Positions 1 to 6,354 of a stretch of DNA of 38,251 nt are shown piece by piece. The stretch spans positions 1 to 38,251 of IMG/VR virus record IMGVR_UViG_3300021142_001776, one strand, 5' to 3'. This DNA is from a virus. The position numbers and the translations under genes were made by a program. Every line of letters begins with the position of its first letter. Within the stretch, counting starts at the first letter, position 1. Below the pieces are notes generated by a model. It ran no database searches, was not told where the DNA came from, and worked only from the letters and a program-made list of their open reading frames with translations.

Positions 1-13
1 TACCAATATATTA

Positions 14-42
14 AGTATACCTACTTATATATACTAAGTCAA
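14..42 (-). promoter_or_regulatory. sigma70-like (early) promoter firing out of the left edge
   Basis: On the minus strand TTGACT (42-37) is followed by exactly 17 bases and TATACT (19-14), close to the bacterial sigma70 consensus. It lies just after the stop codon of the phosphomannomutase gene, so it would drive the next leftward gene outside the window. It fits the T4-like use of host-type promoters for early genes. That it is active is inference. Confidence 0.55.
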
Positions 43-49
43 TACTTTT

Positions 50-733
50 TTATAAATACTTTCGCAAAATTTCGTAATCTGTTAATATCGAATACCCTAG
101 TTTGTTTTCTTGTATGTGTTTTGCTAGAAAATAATCATTTCCATCTAATATTTGATTACCGTAAAATATCAGTTGAGCGTCTGGATCAGAAGCCAGAATA
201 TCTTTTGCTACTAAAGATTTGTTAATTCCTTTTTTTGTAATATCAATAGAAATTTCGCCGCCAATACAAATATCATAATTATCGTATTTTTTCAAACGAT
301 CTACTATTTGTTGTCTTTGTTTATGTATTTTATCGAACTCAGAATATTCTTTTCTTTGTTGGTCGTTTGCATTCCTGCCAACTACTGAAAAATTTATCAT
401 ACCAATTCTTTGGTTAATATGATTACCTGTTTTATCTTTGTAGTCATATAGATCAAGTAAAGTTTCAAGTTCTTTGATTAATTCTGGATCATTAATATCA
501 CAATCTGCTTCTATATTATCTAATCCTTCTGCTCCAGAACAAGTATAGAGTTTTACCAAAGATAAAAGTTTTTCTGGAATTTGTTCTAGCGCCAGTTTCT
601 TATCTGATCCAGTTACCAGTACTACTTTATTCTTTTTAGCAAAGGAATAGAATTTTTCAAAGAAATCTGTATCCATAGGTTTTCTTGGTACAGTAATTGT
701 ACCATCAATATCAAACACGTAATATATATTCAT
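50..733 (-). CDS. Phosphomannomutase, eukaryotic PMM-type HAD phosphatase fold
   Basis: Predicted to interconvert mannose-6-phosphate and mannose-1-phosphate in the cytoplasm, feeding GDP-mannose. The 227-residue protein shows the HAD motif DIDGT (residues 8-12, nucleophile Asp8) and VTGS of motif II. The middle block RIGMINFSVVGR, the IGGEISIDI stretch and a C-terminal GNDYFLA loop line up with human PMM2 elements (RNGMLNVSPIGR, IGGQISFDV, GGNDYEI). Family length is about 245 residues, so this is near full length. The ATG at 733 has an AGGTG Shine-Dalgarno and a promoter just upstream. The eukaryotic-like PMM class is unusual in bacteria, whose typical enzyme is ManB. It is far from the sugar cluster (18862-33147), but its product is the precursor for the GDP-mannose dehydratase there. 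A related HAD sugar phosphatase is possible, but the PMM-specific blocks argue against it. Confidence 0.85.
   Translation of the reverse strand: MNIYYVFDIDGTITVPRKPMDTDFFEKFYSFAKKNKVVLVTGSDKKLALEQIPEKLLSLVKLYTCSGAEGLDNIEADCDINDPELIKELETLLDLYDYKDKTGNHINQRIGMINFSVVGRNANDQQRKEYSEFDKIHKQRQQIVDRLKKYDNYDICIGGEISIDITKKGINKSLVAKDILASDPDAQLIFYGNQILDGNDYFLAKHIQENKLGYSILTDYEILRKYL
697..725 (+). promoter_or_regulatory. Possible sigma70-like promoter for the plus-strand HNH-like gene
   Basis: TTGTAC (697-702), a 17-base spacer and TAATAT (720-725) precede the ATG at 763 with a leader of about 30 bases. It lies inside the 5' end of the opposite-strand phosphomannomutase gene. The match is moderate and the region is AT-rich, so chance is possible. 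Confidence 0.3.
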
Positions 734-754
734 GTATCACCTAATAAAAATGTA

Positions 755-783
755 CTTATATCATGCAATTTCCAGAAAGTAAA
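755..783 (-). promoter_or_regulatory. sigma70-like promoter for the phosphomannomutase gene
   Basis: On the minus strand TTTACT (783-778), 17 bases, TATAAG (760-755). Transcription would start near 748, giving a short leader with an AGGTG ribosome-binding site before the ATG at 733. It overlaps the first codons of the divergent plus-strand gene. Confidence 0.45.
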
Positions 784-1083
784 AAGTTATATAATAGATT
801 AAAGGCATCAGCAAAGAAGAGGAATATTGATTTTGATTTAACATTAACAGATTTGAATAATCTTACATATCCAATTACTTGTCCTATATTGGGAATTCCA
901 TTAAAGGTTAATCGTGAACAAAAAGATGATTCATATTCAATTGACAGGATTGATTCTAATAAAGGATATACAATAGACAATATTATTGTAATATCATGGA
1001 AAGCCAATAGGTTAAAGAATAACGCAACATCTAATGAATTAAAACAGATTGCTGAATTTTATGATGAAAAAAGCCAGGAATAA
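763..1083 (+). CDS. Small HNH-like phage nuclease family protein (putative)
   Basis: This is the only plus-strand gene in the window: 106 residues starting MQFPESKKL. It carries the pattern CPILGIPL (about residues 41-48), then SIDRIDSNKGYTIDNI and ISWKANRLKN. The family I recall has the form CPxLGIPL...SLDRIDPxKGY...N, often annotated as HNH endonuclease-like in phages and mobile elements. The DRID-KGY-N core resembles the second half of an HNH motif, but a canonical first histidine is not obvious. Catalysis is therefore uncertain. No strong Shine-Dalgarno is visible before the ATG. Orientation opposite to all neighbours, with its own terminator, suggests a moron or mobile gene. Confidence 0.55.
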   Translation: MQFPESKKLYNRLKASAKKRNIDFDLTLTDLNNLTYPITCPILGIPLKVNREQKDDSYSIDRIDSNKGYTIDNIIVISWKANRLKNNATSNELKQIAEFYDEKSQE

Positions 1084-1095
1084 ATCCTGGCTTTT
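1067..1095. terminator. Bidirectional intrinsic terminator between convergent genes
   Basis: AAGCCAGGA (1071-1079) pairs with TCCTGGCTT (1085-1093) around a five-base loop holding the TAA stop of the plus-strand gene. An A-run (1067-1072) and a T-run (1092-1095) flank the stem, so a U-tract follows the hairpin on either strand. It serves both the plus-strand HNH-like gene and the leftward late gene ending at 1118. Confidence 0.8.
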
Positions 1096-1117
1096 GTTTA
1101 GATATCAGAATATCTTA

Positions 1118-2131
1118 TTACTTCTTGCTCATATGATGAGCAATAACCGCCTTAACAGCATCTGCACGACTAGAATGAACGCCTAGATCTTTATCGCCAG
1201 CAAATGCAGCGTGAGATCCGCCATCTCTAGCAACAACTGATCCAACATCCTTACCTTTGTGCTTTACGTCATGGATGTTTGGAGTGTCTTCTCTAGCGAC
1301 TGTTTCCCATTCCTTAGCCTTGCCTTTTCCTGAAGTCTTATCAGGAACAGAAGCCTTTTTAGGAGCAGCTTCAGTTGCAGACCCTTGGCCTTCGTGATGA
1401 TTTACGTGTGCTCTAATTGCTTCTCCTTCTTCGTCAGAGAAAAAAGAAGGTTTGTTTTCTTTCTTAGCTGAATCGTGATGCTCTAATGCAGATTTCAGCT
1501 GTTCTGGGGATTTACCTTTTAACATAGGATGTAGAGCAGGTAACTTAGATGCTTCGTGTTGCGCTAAATGTTTGCGTATGACTTCTTTATCAGCATCATC
1601 GAGGAATGGTGCATCTAGAGCAGATTTAAGTTGTTCTGGTGTTTTTCCAGCTATTAAAGGATGTGTGGAACTTTTGCTTGATCTACCTGAAGTAGGACTA
1701 GAAGACGCAGTAAAACTTGAACTGGTAGTAGCACTCTTGTAATGGCTATGTGCACCGATAGCTCCAGTATGAGCTTTTTCTCCAGTATATGCTTTATTTG
1801 CTCTAGCTCTATCAGCTACCCAAGCATTTCCAGCATCGCCTTTTTCATGCCAAGATTTAGGATGATTACCAAAATCAGCTAAATGGTTTGCAACTTCTGC
1901 GTGAGTAGTTTGATTAGCGAGGTGTCCTGCAAATTGCACAGGATTTCCGTGAATACCACCGCTTGAATCTTTGAATTTAGATCCACGAGGAAGCTTTTTC
2001 AACTTTTCAATCTTAGCAAGCTGCGCTTCCTTTGATGGATTAGCTGCTATCCATGATTTTACTTCTGCCGCACCTTCTTCTAGAAGATCTTCGTTCACTA
2101 ATTTTAAAATGTACTGTTTATATGATAACAT
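1118..2131 (-). CDS. Ala/His/Ser-rich repeat protein, probable late (internal virion?) protein
   Basis: No enzyme family is recognised. I place the start at the ATG at 2131 (337 residues), because AGGTGG lies eight bases upstream; an in-frame GTG at 2143 overlaps that site. The N-terminus MLSYKQYILKLVNEDLLEE resembles the T4 capsid-targeting sequence, and LLEE followed by Gly would suit a prohead-protease-like cut. A Ser/Thr-rich stretch near residues 135-155 precedes two imperfect repeats containing (K)TPEQLKSAL and (K)SPEQLKSAL. A Lys-rich linker and a C-terminal domain ending in KAVIAHHMSKK follow. The composition (Ala, His, Lys, Ser) is unlike the neighbours. A TATAAATA late promoter lies directly upstream, supporting late expression and a virion or internal head role; that role is inference. 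Confidence 0.6.
   Translation of the reverse strand: MLSYKQYILKLVNEDLLEEGAAEVKSWIAANPSKEAQLAKIEKLKKLPRGSKFKDSSGGIHGNPVQFAGHLANQTTHAEVANHLADFGNHPKSWHEKGDAGNAWVADRARANKAYTGEKAHTGAIGAHSHYKSATTSSSFTASSSPTSGRSSKSSTHPLIAGKTPEQLKSALDAPFLDDADKEVIRKHLAQHEASKLPALHPMLKGKSPEQLKSALEHHDSAKKENKPSFFSDEEGEAIRAHVNHHEGQGSATEAAPKKASVPDKTSGKGKAKEWETVAREDTPNIHDVKHKGKDVGSVVARDGGSHAAFAGDKDLGVHSSRADAVKAVIAHHMSKK
1391..1663 (-). repeat. Tandem imperfect coding repeat in the late Ala/His-rich protein
   Basis: Two copies of a 37-47 residue unit are encoded at 1553-1663 and 1391-1531. Each has the form HP(L/M)-x-GK(T/S)PEQLKSAL, an acidic segment, then (I)R-x-H-x-x-x-HE. They look like duplicated helical hairpins. The second copy has an insertion of about ten residues rich in Lys and Asp. 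Confidence 0.7.
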
Positions 2132-2168
2132 TATACCAACCACCTATTTTTTAGTTGTTAAATAATAG

Positions 2169-2176
2169 TATTTATA
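2169..2176 (-). promoter_or_regulatory. T4-type late promoter (TATAAATA)
   Basis: The minus strand reads TATAAATA at 2176-2169, identical to the T4 late consensus, 38 bases before the chosen ATG at 2131. It stands alone in the gap between the terminator of the lipoprotein gene and this gene. Confidence 0.65.
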
Positions 2177-2194
2177 AAAACAATAATTTTAATG

Positions 2195-2218
2195 AAAAAA
2201 GGGGGCCAAAGCCCCCTT
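2195..2218 (-). terminator. Intrinsic terminator of the lipoprotein gene
   Basis: Read on the minus strand, GGGGGC-TTTG-GCCCCC (2216-2201) forms a very stable GC stem extended by A-T pairs and followed by six T residues (2200-2195). It lies about 25 bases after the lipoprotein stop codon. Confidence 0.9.
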
Positions 2219-2240
2219 AAATTCACATTTTAGCTGTTTA

Positions 2241-2645
2241 TTACCAAACAACAGGATGGCCAAGTTGGCTCATACAACTGTTATAAGCACGCTTATATGT
2301 TTCATCAGCTTCGTATAGTCCATAATAAAGACCTACTACAGCACCAATTGGAGCGCCAATAACTGCACCAGTACCAGCACTAACAGCACCGGGAATAAGT
2401 GCACCAGAAATTGCACCAACAGCAGCTGCTCCTGATGAAGCTACTAGAACATCACCAACAGTTTCCTTTGTCCAGCCAGCTGCAGTAGCAGCAAGACCGC
2501 TACAATAGTCAAGATCACCAGAAATCTTTTCTTGGCTAACTGCTTTTGTATATGCGCGTTCGTTAACAGTGGGCTTATAGCCAGAAACGGTTGAACAACC
2601 AGTTACAAAAGCAACTGCAAAAATAATAGAAATGATTTTCTTCAT
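2241..2645 (-). CDS. Small glycine-zipper lipoprotein
   Basis: The 134-residue product has a classic lipoprotein signal peptide: MKK, a hydrophobic core, and the lipobox VTGC with Cys17 as lipidation site. Residues about 70-105 form a Gly/Ala-rich GxxxG glycine-zipper stretch (GAAAVGAISGALIPG...GAVIGAPIGAVVG). This suggests membrane association or oligomerisation, as in bacterial outer-membrane 2TM glycine-zipper lipoproteins. The remaining two cysteines (in DYCSGL and NSCMSQ) could form a disulfide. The start has a strong AGGAG site. Known phage lipoproteins act as o-spanins or in superinfection exclusion; nothing in the sequence decides between these, and host-gene capture is also possible. 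It has its own structured leader and terminator. Confidence 0.8.
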   Translation of the reverse strand: MKKIISIIFAVAFVTGCSTVSGYKPTVNERAYTKAVSQEKISGDLDYCSGLAATAAGWTKETVGDVLVASSGAAAVGAISGALIPGAVSAGTGAVIGAPIGAVVGLYYGLYEADETYKRAYNSCMSQLGHPVVW

Positions 2646-2670
2646 TTAATTTTCTCCTAAAGTTTAAAGT

Positions 2671-2702
2671 GTGTCTATCCTTACGAATAGACTTCGTAAC
2701 AC
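2671..2702 (-). promoter_or_regulatory. Overlapping alternative hairpins in the lipoprotein leader
   Basis: In the minus-strand leader of the lipoprotein gene, TTACGAA (2699-2693) pairs with TTCGTAA (2687-2681) around GTCTA. Alternatively GTCTAT (2692-2687) pairs with ATAGAC (2678-2673) around an eight-base loop. The two stems share bases and exclude each other. They lie 15-45 bases before the AGGAG site. Confidence 0.4.
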
Positions 2703-2715
2703 AAAATAATAATTT

Positions 2716-2871
2716 TTAAAGTAGATTATATTTTGTGATTACTGCAGCAATAACTTCATACCACGCATATGGAGGAAATATTACTGCAATAATTTTTAAA
2801 ATTGCGCCATTAGCGACATAAATGCCTACAAACCACCAAATAATAAAAATTAGTTCGATGATATGTTTCAT
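2716..2871 (-). CDS. Small membrane protein (51 aa)
   Basis: ATG at 2871 overlaps the stop of the preceding gene (ATGA), and translation gives 51 residues: MKHIIELIFIIWWFVGIYVA, then a second hydrophobic segment ending in an FPPYAWY box and VIAAVITKYNLL. Two short hydrophobic segments around a PPYAWY box recall tiny membrane proteins frequent in tailed phages; I recognise the pattern but no function. The coupling argues that it is real. Confidence 0.65.
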   Translation of the reverse strand: MKHIIELIFIIWWFVGIYVANGAILKIIAVIFPPYAWYEVIAAVITKYNLL

Positions 2872-3062
2872 TCTTGTAGAAGTTGAACAACTTTTACAGA
2901 TTCATTAGTTAAGCGTATTACCGATTTATCTGGAAAAACGAAATCTTCTTCTGGCATCGAAGAGATTGGCTTTCCACTATTTTCAAGAATAATAGCTAAC
3001 GCTTCTCCATAAGAAAATGGCTTGTTATTAAGTGATTCAAAAATAATTTTAGACGTATTCAT
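2868..3062 (-). CDS. Small hypothetical protein (64 aa)
   Basis: The product starts MNTSKIIFESLNNKPFSYGEA and ends VKVVQLLQE. It is mildly acidic and probably helical, with no recognised motif. Its ATG sits inside the end of the upstream basic 45-residue gene, and its stop overlaps the start of the 51-residue membrane protein, so it belongs to a tightly packed run of tiny genes. This packing and the codon pattern are the main support. Confidence 0.55.
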   Translation of the reverse strand: MNTSKIIFESLNNKPFSYGEALAIILENSGKPISSMPEEDFVFPDKSVIRLTNESVKVVQLLQE

Positions 3063-3186
3063 TGGTTTTCAGATAATATTTTTTGTTTTTACGAGAAGGG
3101 TCAAATTTATGTTCAATATCTTTACTCTTCTTTCTCTTTTTATTCTCAACAGGATCAAAATCTTTAAATTTCTTACTCTTGTTCAT
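3049..3186 (-). CDS. Small, highly basic hypothetical protein (45 aa)
   Basis: ATG at 3186 follows the stop of the upstream gene by two bases. The 45-residue product (MNKSKKFKDFDPVENKKRKK...) has about 17 lysine or arginine residues. It contains two similar FDP motifs, KDFDPVENKKRK and HKFDPSRKNKK, like a tandem short linear motif. Nucleic-acid binding is possible but unproven. It overlaps the following 64-residue gene by 14 bases, which supports a coupled operon. Confidence 0.5.
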   Translation of the reverse strand: MNKSKKFKDFDPVENKKRKKSKDIEHKFDPSRKNKKYYLKTNEYV

Positions 3187-3188
3187 CG

Positions 3189-3617
3189 TTAAGGCAATAG
3201 TCCTGGAAATGTTTCCTCTACAAGTTTATATGTTAAACCTTTTGTTTTAAGGTCTTTTGAAAGCATTTTATAAAATGCAACGGCTTCTCTTGGTTCAAAA
3301 CTTTCTAACATTTGAATCAATAGAATATTTCGCTTAGATTCTGTTAAAGAATCAGCTGTTGGATTTCCCTTTTGGAAAAGATAAATCCTTTTAATTTCGT
3401 GCTGGATGTCCGAATACGTGATTCCAGGTAGAACATCTTTTGGTTCTTTATAATCTTCTGGAAACTTATCGACATAGAATTGAATAGCTGGATCAAACAC
3501 ACACTTTAAATAATGTCTAAACCAAGGCGCATCGTTTTCAACTAAAACATTCTTCTTTTCTTCTTTTGAAGAAGCGTTTTCAAACTTCTCCAAAATCTCA
3601 TAAGCATATCTCTTCAT
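3189..3617 (-). CDS. Conserved T4-like hypothetical protein (DUF6433-like)
   Basis: The 142-residue protein begins MKRYAYEILEKFENASSKEEK and contains CVFDPAIQFYV, then a helical region with LLIQMLESFEPREAVAFYKML and ends in ETFPGLLP. This matches my recollection of a family (DUF6433-like) next to RNase H in T4-like marine phages. Shared traits are an N-terminal EIL helix, FDP, and MLExLxxxEA followed by KGLTYxLVxExFPGL. Function is unknown. It lies immediately downstream of the RNase H gene. The family assignment is from memory of the motif pattern. Confidence 0.6.
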   Translation of the reverse strand: MKRYAYEILEKFENASSKEEKKNVLVENDAPWFRHYLKCVFDPAIQFYVDKFPEDYKEPKDVLPGITYSDIQHEIKRIYLFQKGNPTADSLTESKRNILLIQMLESFEPREAVAFYKMLSKDLKTKGLTYKLVEETFPGLLP

Positions 3618-3625
3618 ACTTCCTC

Positions 3626-4468
3626 TTAAAATTCATCAATAACTTCAAGTAATGAAATTAATTTATTATCTAGTAAATAACTATATAGTGTTTGTTTTGA
3701 CGCCTTTTTAACATTATCATATTCATTAATGATATTAACCCTAATATCTTCTGGAATATTCGCAAAGTTAATTAACGTATCATTACGCACATAATTCCTG
3801 TAAAATTCTTCTTCTAATGTCGTCTTTGGATCAGCAGTTAACCAAGCCTCAAGTTTCTTAGCTGAAATTGGTTTTTGTCTAATGCCTTCTACGATAACAG
3901 TGTCGCCATTTACAATTGATGGAATGCCATCACCTCTATCACCTTTAATAATTTTCTCTTTTAGGTCTTTATGAGGATCTGAGGATGTCACAAACACGTT
4001 AAGCATTGGATTGTATTGCTTTACGTTGGGATATTGTTGTAACTGAATAAAGTCTTTATCAGATGACAGAATTAATACGTTCTGATTTGATGCTAATCTT
4101 GGAGCCAAAGTACCAATTACATCATCTGCTTCTGCACCATCAACATCAATAACCTTATAAGGGAAATGAGTTTTTAAATCTTCTCTTAGCCCATTAAGAA
4201 CTTTAAAGATCATATTCCAATCCCAATCAGATTTTTCTCTATCCTTTGTTCTATGTGCCTTGTAATGTGGAAAATATTCCTTTCTCCAATACTTTTTATT
4301 ATCACAACAAACAATGATTTCACCATAGTCCTTAAATTTTTTCACGTTTGAACGCAAAGTGTTAAGGACTATATGTCTGACTAATCCTTCTTCAAGTTTA
4401 TCTCTTGGCGATAGATTAGCCATTATACCAGAAATAAACAACTGGTTTGAGTCAATTAAAATAGCCAT
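3626..4468 (-). CDS. rnh: RNase H, T4 rnh type 5'-3' exonuclease (FEN-1 family)
   Basis: Removes RNA primers from lagging-strand fragments, with the helicase-primase and polymerase encoded in the same window. The 280-residue protein has the FEN/5'-exonuclease acidic residues: IDSNQL (Asp6), CCDNKKYWRKEYFPHYKAHR (arched/helical region), VDGAEADDVIG (central Asp/Glu cluster), LSSDKDFIQL (Asp pair) and KGDRGDGIPSI. The last is the RGDGIP helix-three-turn-like motif typical of T4 RNase H. T4 RNase H is 305 residues, so this is essentially complete. It is followed by the DUF6433-like gene. Confidence 0.92.
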   Translation of the reverse strand: MAILIDSNQLFISGIMANLSPRDKLEEGLVRHIVLNTLRSNVKKFKDYGEIIVCCDNKKYWRKEYFPHYKAHRTKDREKSDWDWNMIFKVLNGLREDLKTHFPYKVIDVDGAEADDVIGTLAPRLASNQNVLILSSDKDFIQLQQYPNVKQYNPMLNVFVTSSDPHKDLKEKIIKGDRGDGIPSIVNGDTVIVEGIRQKPISAKKLEAWLTADPKTTLEEEFYRNYVRNDTLINFANIPEDIRVNIINEYDNVKKASKQTLYSYLLDNKLISLLEVIDEF

Positions 4469-4477
4469 TATATTTTC

Positions 4478-5572
4478 CTATTTTATAACTTTTAATAATA
4501 TTGTATCAGAATTTATTCTTCCATTCAAAGCGGAATCTTTTGAATTTATTCCAGATACAATCTTCTTTAATTCGGTTTTCTTAGCTTTCAATACGCTTGG
4601 AAGAATATCTAACGGTTTCCTTAATGTTTTCTGTATAGACAATAATTCATCGTAATTTTCTATTGAAGTTCCCTTAATAGAAAATCCAGAATCATCCTTT
4701 GCAATATAAACACCAAGTTTCTTAGTTTTAGTATTAAATACAACTAATTGCTTTGCTGCTATAATATCAACAGGATTTATGGAAGCCAATTTATATTCAT
4801 TATCTTCTTTCTTGTATTGTACTTTACTTACTTTTTTATCTACAGATATTGCTTTCTTCTTTCTTGGTTTTCTTGTGATCTTTTTATTGTTGATAATTTT
4901 TTCACAATCATCAATTATTCCACATATGAGATCCAAATAACCTTTCAATTCAGACTTTTTAAAATTTGAATAGCCTTCTACTAAATCCGAATCTTTCTTA
5001 GATATTGCTAATTGTAATTCTTCTTTTGTTGGTGTAAAATGATCAATTATCTGTTTAGCATAAACTGCTTTGATATCATTTTTAAGCATCCAATCATATG
5101 GATTAAAATCAATCTTCTTTTTTGTTTTGACAAAAGAATCTACAAAATCCTCTATTTCTGAAATATATGAATTGCACTGGTTATAAATTCTATCCTGTAC
5201 AGAAATAGCTTCTTTCTGTTTATCGGAATCGATATCGTCTTCAGATTGAACTACAACATTAAACAATTCATCTATTCTACTTTCAATCCAATCTAATTGT
5301 TTCTGTTCAAGTTGAGCGCCATTAGTAACAACTCTACAACAGAACCCAAGATTTCTGAATCTCCAATCTTCAACAGAAGAGATTTTATCGATTATTGCTG
5401 TATCATACTTGTTCTTTTTTAAATAGTCAAGCGTATATTTTTTTGATTCTTTTGGCCCGTATTGGTTTGAATACCAAGATAGTGCGCTAATTAGATTAGT
5501 TTTTGGAGAATCCCATCTTGGTTCTGCACCAATAAACTTTTGTTCAAGATCAGTCTGATTTCTGACTTTCAT
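4478..5572 (-). CDS. Conserved T4-like hypothetical protein upstream of RNase H
   Basis: 364 residues, no enzymatic motif recognised. The N-terminus (RWDSPKTNLISALSWYSNQYG, then LDYLKKN) has a helical look similar to conserved hypotheticals next to rnh in T4-like cyanophages. Residues about 120-230 are strongly charged and helical, followed by a very basic stretch KKITRKPRKKKAIS. The C-terminal third (LASINPVDIIAAKQLVVFNTKTKKLGVYIA) looks like a compact beta domain. Nucleic-acid binding is possible because of the basic linker, but this is inference. It overlaps the upstream gene by 23 bases. Confidence 0.6.
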   Translation of the reverse strand: MKVRNQTDLEQKFIGAEPRWDSPKTNLISALSWYSNQYGPKESKKYTLDYLKKNKYDTAIIDKISSVEDWRFRNLGFCCRVVTNGAQLEQKQLDWIESRIDELFNVVVQSEDDIDSDKQKEAISVQDRIYNQCNSYISEIEDFVDSFVKTKKKIDFNPYDWMLKNDIKAVYAKQIIDHFTPTKEELQLAISKKDSDLVEGYSNFKKSELKGYLDLICGIIDDCEKIINNKKITRKPRKKKAISVDKKVSKVQYKKEDNEYKLASINPVDIIAAKQLVVFNTKTKKLGVYIAKDDSGFSIKGTSIENYDELLSIQKTLRKPLDILPSVLKAKKTELKKIVSGINSKDSALNGRINSDTILLKVIK

Positions 5573-5918
5573 TGTATTCTAAACTTTTGTATTTTGTATA
5601 CAAATCTTTTGCAATTTTTTGAGACTTTTTTGTTTTCTTAAAGACAACGCCATAAAACCCACTCTTAATTATATTATCAATATAAATTGTCGGGTCGGTT
5701 AGTGTTGCCTCAAACAAATCAAGACTCACAACGAATCCATCGTCACAAAGTTTATATACAAGTATGTGATACCTATGCCCTAATGAGCTTAATTCATATT
5801 TTGATTTCTTATCATATTTAAATCCACTAAATGCAACGTCTCCATCATCATTCATAGGATTGAAACAGATTCCATCAATTCCCTTATCATCAATAATTTC
5901 ACGAATAATATCTTTCAT
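5550..5918 (-). CDS. Hypothetical protein (122 aa)
   Basis: Not recognised. The product starts MKDIIREIIDDKGIDGICFNP and is an alternating alpha/beta sequence ending with a basic, polar tail (KKTKKSQKIAKDLYTKYKSLEYNES). There is no Shine-Dalgarno before the ATG. A sigma70-like promoter ends six bases upstream, which would give a leaderless transcript. Its 3' end overlaps the 364-residue gene, implying co-translation. Confidence 0.55.
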   Translation of the reverse strand: MKDIIREIIDDKGIDGICFNPMNDDGDVAFSGFKYDKKSKYELSSLGHRYHILVYKLCDDGFVVSLDLFEATLTDPTIYIDNIIKSGFYGVVFKKTKKSQKIAKDLYTKYKSLEYNESQKSD

Positions 5919-5924
5919 AGTTTA

Positions 5925-5952
5925 ATTATATATTAATACACACATAAGTAAA
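5925..5952 (-). promoter_or_regulatory. sigma70-like promoter close to a start codon
   Basis: Minus strand: TTTACT (5952-5947), 16 bases, TATAAT (5930-5925), then six bases and the ATG at 5918. This is the largest intergenic gap in the local run. The predicted transcription start falls on or next to the ATG. Confidence 0.45.
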
Positions 5953-6354
5953 TCATTTTTTTACTAAATGTCGTCTACTTACTTTACAGGAAATCCATTC
6001 ATTATAGAATTCTTCTGGTTTAAGTAATACGTCAAGATCCATTTGTAACTTAGCTTCCCAATAAGAACATTCACTTTTTGAATAGCATAACCGAAGAATT
6101 TTTCTTTCAAAATTATCTTCGCCTTTTATGGTGATTTCATTCTTTAAAACATCACTAGAACCAAAATATGTTTTCCAATCAGATTCAACCATAATCCTTT
6201 TTTTCTTACCTTTTAAGGTTTTAGTTTTCTTAAAAAGGAATTGCTTCTTACCAATATATCGTTTGTTGTTGGATAAGTCAACTATCTCGTAGACAAATCC
6301 CCAAGCATCACCCGGATCTGTGAATTCTTGATCTTCATATAACCAAGATTTCAT
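5953..6354 (-). CDS. GIY-YIG-fold phage nuclease-like protein
   Basis: 133 residues. The N-terminal region holds GFVY (19-22) and RYIGKK (32-37), the two strands of a GIY-YIG domain. SDWKTYFGSS, a FERKILRLC strand and an EAKLQ helix follow; the glutamate there would be the metal-binding residue. This matches a conserved single-domain family in T4-like phages with the layout GFVYEI..., YIGKK..., ESDWKTYxGS, LRLCxSKxECxYxEA, YNxWI. Without a DNA-binding tail it may be a resolvase- or repair-like nuclease rather than a homing endonuclease. It is coupled by ATGA to the zinc-ribbon gene upstream. Confidence 0.7.
   Translation of the reverse strand: MKSWLYEDQEFTDPGDAWGFVYEIVDLSNNKRYIGKKQFLFKKTKTLKGKKKRIMVESDWKTYFGSSDVLKNEITIKGEDNFERKILRLCYSKSECSYWEAKLQMDLDVLLKPEEFYNEWISCKVSRRHLVKK

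Noticed and set aside
51-58. TATAAATA on the plus strand as a late promoter
   Set aside because: It lies in the 3' end of the phosphomannomutase gene and points antisense into it, with the nearest plus-strand gene 700 bases away. Likely chance in AT-rich DNA.
688-702. Inverted repeat GGTAC...GTACC as an operator
   Set aside because: Short five-base arms inside coding sequence, easily explained by codons of the TVP region. No second copy noticed.
756-1007. Minus-strand open frame opposite the HNH-like gene
   Set aside because: The plus-strand frame has family motifs, a promoter and a terminator; the minus frame has none and is Ser/Ile/Phe-rich as expected from antisense.
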